A stretch of DNA of 64,000 nt from the NCBI GenBank assembly GCA_034638255.1, contig JAWPGT010000016.1, positions 496,001 through 560,000 of the forward strand, read 5' to 3'. Source of the DNA: Coprinus comatus. Lineage: Eukaryota > Basidiomycota > Agaricomycetes > Agaricales > Agaricaceae. Each line of letters begins with the position of its first letter. The first letter of the stretch is position 1. Under the pieces are notes generated by a model, which had not been told where the DNA came from, ran no database searches, and was given only the letters and a program-made list of their open reading frames with translations. Shown in pieces: positions 10,744-20,790 of this stretch. The position numbers and the translations under genes were made by a program.

Positions 10744-13069
10744 ATGCGAATGGGACCGACATTACATGAGCATTACTCATTCCACATAGATGTAGAGTAA
10801 GATGTCATTCAGACTTCCAACTTCACGGGGCAAGAAGAAGAAGAAGAAGAAGAAGAAGAAGACTATCACCGTGACCATTCTCATGAACATGATGATGATG
10901 ATTCATCAGTGTATACTATTATCATTCCATCATCTCCATTCGGATATCTTCCTTGGAGGATTCTGGATGCTGCATTGTAGCACTCACTCGAAGCGCTCTT
11001 CCACATGTCCCCACTCCTTGAAAACTACTCAGTTCCCAAAGAATCTGAGAAATTGTTATGGAACGGGATACTTCACAACCCTCAACACCAGGGCACTCTT
11101 CCACATGGTATCACCACTGCTGCAAGGCTCACTTCATTCACTGGAAGCAAACTCCCATGTATACCCAATAACTGGCGTTTCGCAGAGAGTATCTCTGCCC
11201 TCAAAGCCTTTCAAGCGGCAATGCTCAATGTTTTGACTCACAGAAAATATAACATCGATTATCAGACAGTCGAGATTGATACGTACGTCTTTTTCCTTAT
11301 TTTCATTAACCTGTGATTTCTGAGACGCATATTCTCTCCAAGTGATCATGCTCAACTGTTCATAGTATCTCCAGCACATCCGTGGATCACGATTGACCCA
11401 GAGGGCGAAAATATTGCTGCGGGTGTGGGAGGTGACAAGTTGGGTATGAAAGGTATTTTCCTAATTGTGATTTACATCGCACCCTGGAGGACTCTTCGGT
11501 CCTCGATGCTGCTACAACAAACATATATCGATTGGGAGATGGGAGATTCTATCACACGCATGGTATGAATTCACTCCCACCGTTTTTCATGGCTCTATCC
11601 TCATCTTCAACAGGAAGCATGAATCCAATACCAACCCAGATTGCGATAGGCATCTCTGAAGCGGATTCAAAGTCCATCTCTTCCTTCCAATCTGCTTGCG
11701 ATCTAATCGAAAACAAGTTGTCAACTTTCTCTGCTGAAAGACTCGACAACCTAATAAACAATAATTATCATCAAGCGGGAACTATATGCTACTCAATTGA
11801 TGAGTATCGTACAAGCGAACATGGAAAGGCCAATGCACATGTTGGACTATATGAGGTTCACCACATTCCCAACTCAAAACAGGTTCCTATGTGGTGGAAC
11901 GACATTCCCACATTGACATCTCCTAAACGTCCTCTTTTCGGACTCAAAGTTGTTGATCTGACACGGATTATAGCGTCTCCTACCATTGTTCGAGATTTAG
12001 CAGAGATGGGTGCAAATGTTATGCGTGTTACGGCCCCTCATATCTCGGATATGTCTCAACTTCAGCTTGACCTTGGTTGGGGAAAATGGAATGCACATTT
12101 GGATTTACGAAGGGAAGATGATAGAGAAATGTTGAAGAACTTGATCTTAGAGGCAGATGTGGTGGTTGATGGGTATCGGCCAGGTGTCATGAAGAAATGG
12201 GGATTTGGGAAGGAAGACATTATTGAGATGTGTCGAGAGAGAGAGAAGGGTATTATATATGCGCATGAAAACTGTTATGTACGTTCTTCACACTGTAATT
12301 GTGTTGACTTTGTGTGTTTATTTAATCCAAGGGATGGAACGGTCCCTGGTCCTATCGTTCTGGATGGCAACAGATTAGTGACGCAGTAGGTCTTTTGACA
12401 CTGGCTGGCCAGCAACACAACTCATCACGGGCGACTAGAACACTGGTGTTTCACTTGAGTTTGGAAGTGCAATGGGAAACGACGAACCGGTAACTCCTGT
12501 AATGCCAAACACCGATTTTTGGTGAGTTTATTCTGTAAACCTCTACATGTCATCAATGTTTCTCACACGTTCTAAAAGTACGGGTGTTGCTGGTGCGACC
12601 GGAATACTCCAAGCGCTTATTGAGCGTAGTGAGAAGGGAGGATCATACATTGTAGATGTGAGTTCTACTCCTTACCCCTCATTCCCTTCTCAAGTAATGG
12701 GTATTTTCCTAGATTGCCTTGAATTACTACACACAATGGCTTACAACCTCATGTGGCTCATATCCTAAAGAAATCTGGGATCATACATGGACAAAGTACA
12801 ACCGTTTCATCTTTCGACACACTGATAACATGCTAGTTACGATTCCAAGATTCTTCAAAATGTTCCAGGAACATAACACACCTATATTCAACGAGGAATA
12901 CTTTGAAATACGGGAGAATAAAGCGTTAGGGGTCCCTATCAAGACTCTGAAGCCTGTGATTCGCTTTAAAGAAGGCGGTACTCTTTTGGAATTTAATGTT
13001 GGTTCAAGGCCGAATGGAACAGATGTGGCGAAGTGGCCAAAGGATTTGACGGTCGAGATTATTGTATGA
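10744..13069 (+). pseudogene. CoA-transferase family III (CaiB/BaiF) copy, left arm, disabled
   Basis: The family is recognised from NWRFAESISALKAFQAAML, GLKVVDLTRIIASPTIVRDL (the conserved family motif with its nearby Asp) and GGSYIVD. These enzymes move CoA between carboxylates or racemise 2-methylacyl-CoAs. Exons are separated by short introns, for example after VEIDT at about 11281 and after AHENCY at about 12276. In the frame used by the N-terminal exon, a poly-Glu tract encoded by (GAA)n is preceded by a TAA at 10798-10800 and followed by a TAG at 10978-10980; both stops are shared with the right arm. A single base is also missing near 11445 relative to the right arm, shifting frame. 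The protein might instead start at the downstream Met near 11005. Confidence 0.78.
10832..10861. repeat. (AAG)n trinucleotide microsatellite
   Basis: About ten tandem AAG units lie within the 5' part of the CoA-transferase copy; in the gene frame they read as a poly-Glu tract. The same tract, as CTT units, is at 23003-23033 in the right arm. Confidence 0.9.
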
Positions 13070-13680
13070 TTGTGTTGGCAACTGCAGTTAATCAAAATCC
13101 CGAATTAGTTGTTAACTGTAATTTCTGTGTATTAGTATGCACAATGTGCTGTAGTCAACACGGAATCCTAAAGCTCAGTGTTTAAATACAGGCCATTTTC
13201 TTCTTTGGAAGGTTGGTATCGCACATGGTGATATTAGTACAAATAACCTGATGGTGAACGTTTGAACCCTAGAACCAAACGAGGCGTTTTGGGTGGTTTC
13301 TACCTTGCGGCCATTACAAATCCTGGGGACGATTCTCCACCACCACATGGGTTTCAGCGTAGTGGGACCTTACCTTTCATGGCTATCGAAATGTTGCATC
13401 ATTCGGGCGGGACTGTTCCCAAAAGATACTGTCATGATTTGGAGTCATTCGCTTGGTGTCTCTTCTGGCATTGCGCTGACTTTTCCTCAGGACGCATACG
13501 GTAATACCAGAATAATGCGTGTCTCTCGACGCCGCAAAGTTCAAAGGTCATATATTTGCACCACTTACAGTAGTAGATCGCTAGAATAACAAATATGTGC
13601 CGAGTCGGGATGAACTAGACACGGCGGGTGATATTTGTGATTTGTGAAGGGTGAACGGACAATGATGGCTCGGATCATGG

Positions 13681-13976
13681 TGTCCGTGGAATCGGATGAT
13701 TTATTTCTTTGTGTCTAAGTTTCTTTGATTATTTGCGACACGGACATTTTACTAGACAGCATTATTTTGTATATAAACTGTACCAGTTCGTCTGGAGCAC
13801 CTCACTCTCTTTCTGTATCTTCGAGTGTGAGGTGAGACTTTTCCTACTTCTATAATCTTACTTTATACTGATGATGTACCTATAGCCTAACGTTACTTGA
13901 CTTCTTATAGGTACTTAATAATAGACTCTCTTTCTGTATCTTCGAGTGTGAGCCTAACGTTACTTGACTTCTTATA
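13681..13976 (+). mobile_element. LTR-like sequence with an internal intron and a spliced duplicate (locus 1; ends approximate)
   Basis: This segment interrupts the third FunK1 copy. It has a TATATAAA box (13770-13777). About 27 bp later is GCACCTCA, which opens a 28-nt block A (13804-13831) whose ends can pair. A 54-nt intron-like segment follows (13832-13885: GTGAGA donor, CTGAT branch-like, TATAG acceptor), then block B (13886-13909). After a 15-nt linker (13910-13924), A (13925-13952) and B (13953-13976) recur joined exactly as if spliced. The 5' end was chosen at TGTCCGTGG by comparison with the LTR at 39147. I could not confirm a target duplication here. The inserted DNA may extend to about 14415. 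Confidence 0.65.
13770..13777 (+). promoter_or_regulatory. TATA box of the LTR-like sequence
   Basis: TATATAAA lies 27 bp upstream of GCACCTCA, the start of the conserved block. That places a likely transcription start at the 5' edge of hairpin block A. Confidence 0.5.
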
Positions 13977-14777
13977 TAGATTTCCCCCTGAAGATTGGGC
14001 TCTGAATTTCCATGTATATTAGGTCCACGGCGTCTTAGCACTATAGATTGCTTGTAGCGGAATATAAATGCTGAATTTAAATAAATAAAAAATTGACGGC
14101 GTGGAAGAGTGCCCGTTATGGTGCTTCTTGACTCACCGGATGATTACATGGACTGATGAGTGGGCGAACCGATTACCGCTCTGACATTGGAGGAAGAGAA
14201 TGGATTCGACATTCCCGTTGTACATTGCGGAGTATTGGACTGATATACTACTCAGTGTCTGAATTGAAATGACAACTGAGGGAAAATGCAAAACGAATGA
14301 AATGAAGTTTAAGTAGTCGTGCGTGACCGTGGGAGAATATTGACATCTGTAGTATATGGTATACTCAACACGGAGGAGGATGAAGAAACAAAAGACCAGG
14401 TCGCGTTGGGCGACAGGTAACGTACATTTACACCACTGAAATTCCCAAGAATGATGCTTATTATCTTGAAAAGATGATTGGTGCTTTATCAAGTGCAAAG
14501 ATTCCCACCGAATGGGGAGTGCTGATTAGGAAGTGGATGAAAGTTACTGTCAGTAAGGATACCATAAGTCCTTGATGCCCAGGTATCTAACAAGGGTATT
14601 GATCCAAGTAGAATAGTTAACGGTGAGCAAGGTGGCTTTTCATGTAGAGCTACAAAAATGTAGAAAATATATAAATAATTATCTTGGGGCCTATATATGA
14701 CGTCAACCCCCGACACCATAACCATTTTAAAACCTTTTACCATTACCAACTCTCTTAAACTCTAATCACACGAGAGA

Positions 14778-17700
14778 ATGGCTCAGGCTAACAACCATTC
14801 AACGAGTCATTCAAATTCAAATTCACATTCAAAATCTTACGCCGACAAAGACAAGGACCATCCAACAGGTTTATCCTCATTTTCATACATCTGTCCTGGT
14901 GGCAATCACAATTCCAATCCAAACGATTCTGCAGAATCTAATGCTGTTGCTACTTCTAATCCTGAAGAAAGAAAACAAAAAAATAAATACATTTGTAGTA
15001 ACGAACGAGAAGTCTTAGATCCTACAACTCATCTCCTCATAACAATCCACGACATAACCGATATCGAACTCGAACAAATTCCACCCCCTAGATCAATTCA
15101 GGAAGAACATACACACCACGACTCGAATACTCATTTTCTCAGACAAGGAAGTAGAGGGAGGCGAGGAGTTACCAAAAGTACTACATCAGAGTCCAACCGA
15201 TGTCATAAAGGAGTCGAAAAAGTCATTGAAGACGTTACTCAACAAGGATGGTGGAATGATCCTAGAGCTGATTCTGATCGGATAAGACTTCAAACTGCTT
15301 TAATTGCTGGTCTTGCTACTTGTATAGGTGGTATTGGCGGTTTGATTGTTGGCGTGAAGAGTCGATTTGGATGGTTGGATTTACTTTTACTTCCACTTGG
15401 ATGTTTGGTATTTTCTTTACTAGTTGCGAGCGCCACATTTTCACTTCGTATTTTCACGACGAACGAGAAATCACCCTGCTCATCTCATCATCACATTGAT
15501 CAGTCCCATACTGCTAATGGACACTCAGGTCGATGTAACCTTCCTGAGAACCTGGTATGTACCAACAATCAATTCCATTCTTTCTCTAACTATGTTTTTA
15601 TAGCTTCCACAATTGGACATATCTGAAGAATCCGATACTCCAGAATCCACTCTATGGCTAAACTCTTTCCTATATTCCATTTGGCCAATCATAAATCCAT
15701 CCCTCTTCACCTCCATAACCGACATACTCGAAGATTCACTTCAATCTTCCCTTCCAAAACTAATACACGGTGTACGTGTAACGGATATGGGACAAGGAAC
15801 AGAACCTATACGTATCCTAGGTATCCGTTATCTATCACAAGGAGAACCTTTAAGCGAAGTTGATGGAGCGAAAACCAACGAAGACGAAGCCGAAGGTGAC
15901 TTCGTAAATCTAGAAGTAGCTCTATCATATCGAGCTAACCTACGGCTACAAGTGGAGGACTAAAAGGACGTTCAGCAAACATGCATCTCCTAACCGAATT
16001 ATATTTCTCTGGTCTTTCGGGTGGTGGAATAATGGTACCAATATGGATTGAAATCACTGGATTTTTAACTATAGCACGAATTAAAATCCAATTAACACCC
16101 GACCCTCCTTTTGTGGCGTTAATGACTTTAACACTTTTGGGACAACCAAAAGTAACGTTTAGATGTACACCGTTGGCGAAGAAGAATTTTTTAAATGTGA
16201 TGAACGTTCCAATGTTGTCGAGTTGGATTCAAGAAAGGATTGATTTAGTTATGAAGGAATATGTTGCTCCGAAATCTATTAATTTGGATTTGAGGGAATT
16301 GTTGATGGGTGTGAAGAGTTTGGATGTAGAGGCTTTGGGGGTGATCATTGTTACAATTAGGTGTGCAAGTGGGTTTGTTGTTAGTGGGAATTGTATGAAT
16401 ACTTTGAAAGTGGGTGAGGACGATACGAGAAAGAGGAGGATTCGTATATTACACTTAGTTGGAGTAAATGGGGGAAGATTATTTGGGCTACGAGGTGTGT
16501 TCTTGCATTATTTATACGCGCATTAGGTTAACTAAAATGTCTATTTTACAGAATTATTAGCAACGATTCTGATCCAGTATGGGAAGAAACAACCTCGATG
16601 CTGGTTACACCAGAAGAAATAAATGCACAAGAATCTCTTCGTTTACAATTATGGGATGCAGGTTCGCCTTTCACCTAATACTATCAACAAAGATAAATAA
16701 ATTAACACTTCGTTTTTCTATGTTTTTAACAACAGATAGACTCACAGCAGATGATTTAATCGGGACAATCGACGTCCCACTTTCCCAATTAATGAATTCC
16801 TCAGAGACAAAAAACCAAATATGCGTACGGCAAGATCAACTTTTACGCTTATCATCTCATTCTTCGCCTTCGTCCTCTGCTCCCTCTTCGTCACCTCCGC
16901 GCCCTTCCTCATCTCCCCCTTCTTCAAATAACAGCTTCTATCCAGTCCCAGGTCAACTTCTCTGGGAATGTGGATATTTCGCTAAAACATCTCTTCAACA
17001 ACATCTCGAACATAACTCGGACAACAAGCTTAAAAACTATGATTTTGAAGAAATTAGAACAAATGTTGAAAATGAAGTCGAGAGGAAATTGAGAGAAGCT
17101 AAAACTAGGGAATTGTTAGATCAACAACAGGAGGAAGTTGAGGAGGAGGGTGACTATGGGTTTAGGATGAGTTATCAACAAGCCGAAGATAAAGTTAAAT
17201 CTGAGCTTGGGAGTGTTGAATACTTCGAAGTCATGAATCATGACCACGAAAACGAAGATGAAGATGAAACGGAAGGTTCGAGTATTGGCGTGGACGTAGT
17301 TGGAGGATGTAGAGTAGCTGGACGTAGCCAGCGGGACAGAGATAACGAGAAACAGAAAGAAAGAAGTGAAAAGGAACTAATAGGAAAAGTAGAACAGCAA
17401 AAGAAAGAAGATTTTAAAACCAGAGGAGACAGTATAATCGCAAATTCAAAACCGACAACAGAATTCCCATCTGGAATTTTGGGTATCAGAATCGAAAAGA
17501 TAACAGGATTAGGTATTCAAGTCAAAAACATTAGAAAGACGGGAGAAAAAGTGGAAATCGATGGAGAAGACGATGATGCAGATGATTTACCAAGTGCTTA
17601 TTGTACCATCATCATCAATCATCAGAAGGCATATAAAACTAGAACGAAAATGAAGAGTAACAACCCTTTCGTAAGTGTTTTCCCATTTATTCTTCTAGAC

Positions 17701-19105
17701 CATCATCATTAACATGATCTTTCCCGTACAGTTCAACGCATATACTGAACGATTTATCCGAAATTGGCAAGACACCAATCTCATAATCGCAGTCAACGAT
17801 AACCGGGTGCACGAAAAATCACCAATCCTAGGTGTTCTAGTCCTCCCATTGAAAGACGTCTTCCACAATCGTTCCAAATTCACCCGTTCCCTACCAATCG
17901 TAGGAGGAATAGGATATGGACGCATAAAAATTTCTCTTCTCTTTCGCAGCGTTCAAGTCAAACTTCCACGTCGACTTATTGGTTGGGATCTTGGTACGTT
18001 GGAGATCCAACCAAAGATTTATGTCACAGGGAATCAAGCGCTGAACGAAGATGCAGATGGGAAGGGTAAAGCGAAGGCGAATACCGAAGAATCCTTCCCG
18101 AATGATTTGAGTTCATGTCGACTAGTTTTACGAACCCGGTTTGGGAAAGGTAAAATGGTTCCACACAATCCATCCTGTCTCCCTTCCCATTCTCAATCAA
18201 TTCCTTACAACAATGCCGACCGTTCAAATTCATCACCATCCCCATCCCTTGGTTCCTCTATGACTGCGGAGGCAGATACACTACAAGCTGAATGGGGTAC
18301 CAAGAATGGTAGACCTATCCGGTTACCCATTCTCAAACGTTATGCTTCACATCTATGTATTCAATTCAGGAAACATGCTCTTGGTCCAGATTTGACACCC
18401 GCAGACTGCGTACTTGGGTTAAAGGATATACCGGACGAGGAAGAGGTGACTATCCAATTACCGATTCGGAGACATGCTAGAAATACGATTCTTGGTACGG
18501 TTATCCAGACAAAACCCTTCTCGAGCAAGAATAAAGATGCTGGTAATGGAGGAGTGAATGTGAAGGATTCCTTGAAAGATGAGTTGGAGAGTAGCAGTGA
18601 TACTGGTGTTTCTAGTGGTGATGTCATTCCTGGCGCGATGTTGGTCGTAAAGTTGAGGTTTTGGCATGGTTTAGGTGGATATCATCAAGCATTGGCTAGT
18701 CATGACAAGAATTTGGCGGACGTGATGGATGCATTAGATTCTGCCGAGGAACAGATGGATGTTGGCTATGAGTTGTTGGACAACGAGCATACTGACGAGA
18801 CTGACGGAGAGGAGAGTGACGACGAGGTTGTTGATGAACAAGATGAAAAGCCAAAAGGAGCTATGCAGGAGAAGCGGCGTCATGAGCAAGGAGTAAAACA
18901 GCAGTTTGTAGACGATTCGAAAGCACGTCGAAAGAGACCGAATGAAGTGCATCGCAAGCACCGTGGGTTGATGCAATGGAAAGGGATGAGAAACGTGGCA
19001 TGGGTTGGGCATAATGTAGAGAATAAAATCGAGAAGTTAGGACACAAGATCAAAAGCAATTTCAAGCATGAGGACAGGTCAACTGGACTTGATACCGAGG
19101 TTTGA
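14778..19105 (+). CDS. Mug190/tricalbin-like SMP and C2 domain protein (two apparent frameshifts)
   Basis: The start is the ATG at 14778. Two hydrophobic segments at roughly residues 172-193 and 199-221 look like an ER membrane hairpin. An SMP lipid-binding domain follows in exon 2 (STLWLNSFLYSIWPIINP, then IRILGIRYL). A first C2 domain contains DSYITLSWSKWGK and DRLTADDLIGTIDVPL. A Pro/Ser and acidic linker and a second C2-like domain (from about 17470, NNPF across an intron to FNAYTERF) complete it, ending at TGA 19103-19105. Such proteins move lipids at ER-plasma membrane contact sites; S. pombe Mug190 is the named relative. The frame must change near 15940 and again near 16400-16435 to keep the conserved domains, so the gene is either damaged or carries sequence errors. 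It lies tail to tail with mL44, 212 bp apart. Confidence 0.78.
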
Positions 19106-19317
19106 GGGGCTATTTGTATTAATTAGTAGAACTTAACCGGTTTACGAATAATTTAATACGAATTGTGTCTCGAAAAAAAACAAGTCCAATTCCTATTCTT
19201 AGAATAGTGACAATACGAGAAAGCAGTGGATATATATTAAGGCTATGCCTGAAAGGGGGTTAGCACGTTAAAACTCACGGTGGGGGAAAGGCTTACATTA
19301 AGTAGAAAATTTTGGGA

Positions 19318-20348
19318 TTAATGGTTAACCTTAGCCTCAACATCGGCTACTGGCTTCGTAAGGTCGCTCTCAGCACCGCCCATCCGCTCACAAATCTCCC
19401 TAACTTCATCGTGGAATACTGTAGGGAGGCCACCGTTCGTGCCATCTAGAAGTAAGTGGGGTAATAGTCGGGTATGGAACACACGATGGGCAGTAGAAGC
19501 TCCCTATCGAATAGAATAAGCGAGATAGGAAAGGAAGGGGAGATTATAAACCTACGAATTGCTCATAAATAGCACCCATAACTGCCGCAACACAATCTCC
19601 CTGGACCTTGTAGAGCCCCACGCTCTTGAGAAGGGCATCCTTCTCTTCCATCCTAGCCAATGTCTCCTTGTTTACCGTAGGAACCCATCGCATAATACGG
19701 CCAAGACCCCATTTGGACCCAACATGTTGACCGAGGGTGTATGTATTGAGGGTCCAATTTGTGATGAAGTTAAAGTCGTGTGTTGGTTTGAGGTTTTTGC
19801 TGGATGTAAGAAAAAGGAGGAGATAGGATTCAATTACACGGCGTCCTGCAACAAATTCCGAATTAAATAAGCAGGAAATACATATCAAAGAAAGTCATAC
19901 CAAGGAATGACATTCCAGCATTATGGCCATTGACTGACGTCGGGTGACTTCCATGTGTCAGGCAGCGTCGAGAAACCTCCTGGTTGAATTGCAGAGGGTT
20001 GAACAGACCATTCAGGTGTGCTGCAAAATGTGGCTCTGGCGTAATTTTCCACAGCGGAAGCGGTTGTGCTGCCTCCCCGAACTTTTCCCTCGATCCCCAT
20101 GCTGAATTTCCGGAATTCGAACGCGAGGAGTGTGCCCGAGTCGTTGTCCGCGGTGAATACGACGACGAAGACGAGTCCTCACGCGCCTTCATAACAGCCT
20201 GCGCGTATGCTCGCGTACCTACGGATATATGTGAGTCCGCAATTGATTGCGAAATACCAGCTCTTCATAGCTTACCTCGTGGACATGTGGTAGATGGTGT
20301 GGTTACTGTGGGGAGCGATAAGCGCAGACAGCGGAGTGAACGAGACAT
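19318..20348 (-). CDS. Mitochondrial large-subunit ribosomal protein mL44 (MRPL3/MRPL44-like)
   Basis: Four exons read leftward from the ATG at 20346-20348: exon 1 is 20276-20348, exon 2 starts at 20218, an intron ends with TTGCAG before GRRVIESY, and the last exon follows a GTAGGT donor and a GATAG acceptor. The protein has a Ser/Arg-rich N-terminus typical of mitochondrial import. An RNase III-like fold follows: TLNTYTLGQHVGSKWGL, then IMRWVP, then SVGLYKVQGDCVAAVMGAIY, then STAHRVFHTRLLPHLLL. mL44 is a structural ribosomal protein that uses a catalytically dead RNase III fold. The predicted joins are all in frame. It sits in the spacer of the inverted duplication and appears intact. Confidence 0.85.
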
Positions 20349-20447
20349 GGTAAGCTGAATGTCGTCGCCGTCGCGCGCATCACATTTCGGCTGTGGCAAA
20401 AAATTGGCAGATGTCACGTGGACCTTAGAACAGGTATTGGCAAAAAA

Positions 20448-20519
20448 TTCGGATACGGGGAATCGAACACTGAGCTATCGCGTGGGAGGCAATAATGTTA
20501 GCCACCATACCATATTCGA
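20448..20519 (-). pseudogene. tRNA-Glu pseudogene (anticodon position CCC)
   Basis: Its overall sequence and 3' poly-T tail match the tRNA-Glu(CTC) gene at 29137-29208. The anticodon loop reads CTCCCAC instead of CTCTCAC, which would give anticodon CCC. The acceptor stem has one mismatch, and the T stem (CAGTG against CCCCG) no longer pairs properly. I judge it a decayed copy. Confidence 0.8.
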
Positions 20520-20559
20520 TTGGTATATTTGAAGCAATTTTTCACATCAATTACAGACT

Positions 20560-20678
20560 ATCTGAATGATAATGTTCATGGCGAGCATTGTTTCATAAAG
20601 ATTTGAAAGATTTACCACACACACAGATCTATAATCTTCGCAAGAAACTAGTATGGATGTTATTTGGAGCTTGAACAG
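20560..20678 (+). pseudogene. Fragment of an F-box gene 3' end
   Basis: The translation ALFHKDLKDLPHTQIYNLRK matches the C-terminus of the F-box gene copies (ALFHKDWQDFSHIRIYNIR). It covers only the last 30-40 codons and is more diverged than the two arm copies. It ends about 15 bp before the inner junction of the right arm, so an F-box remnant lies exactly beside the rearrangement point. Confidence 0.75.
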
Positions 20679-20790
20679 TCTAGTGGTGTTTTAGGATTCC
20701 GTGTTGACTATAGCATTGTGCATACTAATATACAGAAATTACAACTAACAACTCATTCGGGATTTTGATTAACTGCAGTTGCCAACACAA

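Larger units (their letters stand above)
5286..13171. repeat. Left arm of a large inverted duplication
   Basis: Read in reverse complement, this segment matches 20693-27491 almost base for base wherever I compared them. The outer junction lies near 5286, just downstream of the mucin-like gene. There the sequence changes abruptly to the inside of an F-box gene. The inner junction is near 13171, after CACGGAATCCTAAA. The arm is 7.9 kb including a 2.0-kb insertion absent from the other arm. Without the insertions the arms are about 5.89 and 5.80 kb, and a 105-bp deletion in the right arm explains most of the difference. It is probably the derived copy, because its F-box gene is truncated at the junction. 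Confidence 0.92.
13187..14575 (+). pseudogene. Third FunK1 kinase copy, fragmented
   Basis: Just inside the inner edge of the left arm, the sequence after TACAG at 13191 encodes HFLLWKVGIAHGDIS and continues through the catalytic loop to CHDLESFAWCLFWHCADF. There is a frameshift/stop near 13259-13265. A second frame change near 13500 leads into SLDAAKFKGHIFAPL (to about 13585). The C-terminal piece, AYYLEKMIGALSSAKI, appears at about 14430-14575, after an inserted LTR-like segment and the loss of about 80 codons. The amino-terminal lobe is missing. It is clearly more diverged from the two arm copies than they are from each other, so it predates the inverted duplication. Confidence 0.82.

Noticed and set aside
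10802..11236. Open frame starting with an ATG and containing a poly-Lys tract, duplicated at 22629-23063
   Set aside because: It is a shifted frame of the CoA-transferase gene. The family motifs are in the other frame, where the AAG repeat reads as poly-Glu.
14147..14151. CATGG repeated at 13676-13680 and 14147-14151 as a target duplication for LTR locus 1
   Set aside because: The sequence before 14147 does not end in CA and the implied LTR would be much longer than locus 2, so the match is probably chance.
14133..14749. Minus-strand frames over the inserted DNA in the FunK1 relic
   Set aside because: They overlap the C-terminal FunK1 remnant on the plus strand and contain no retrotransposon or other known protein signature.
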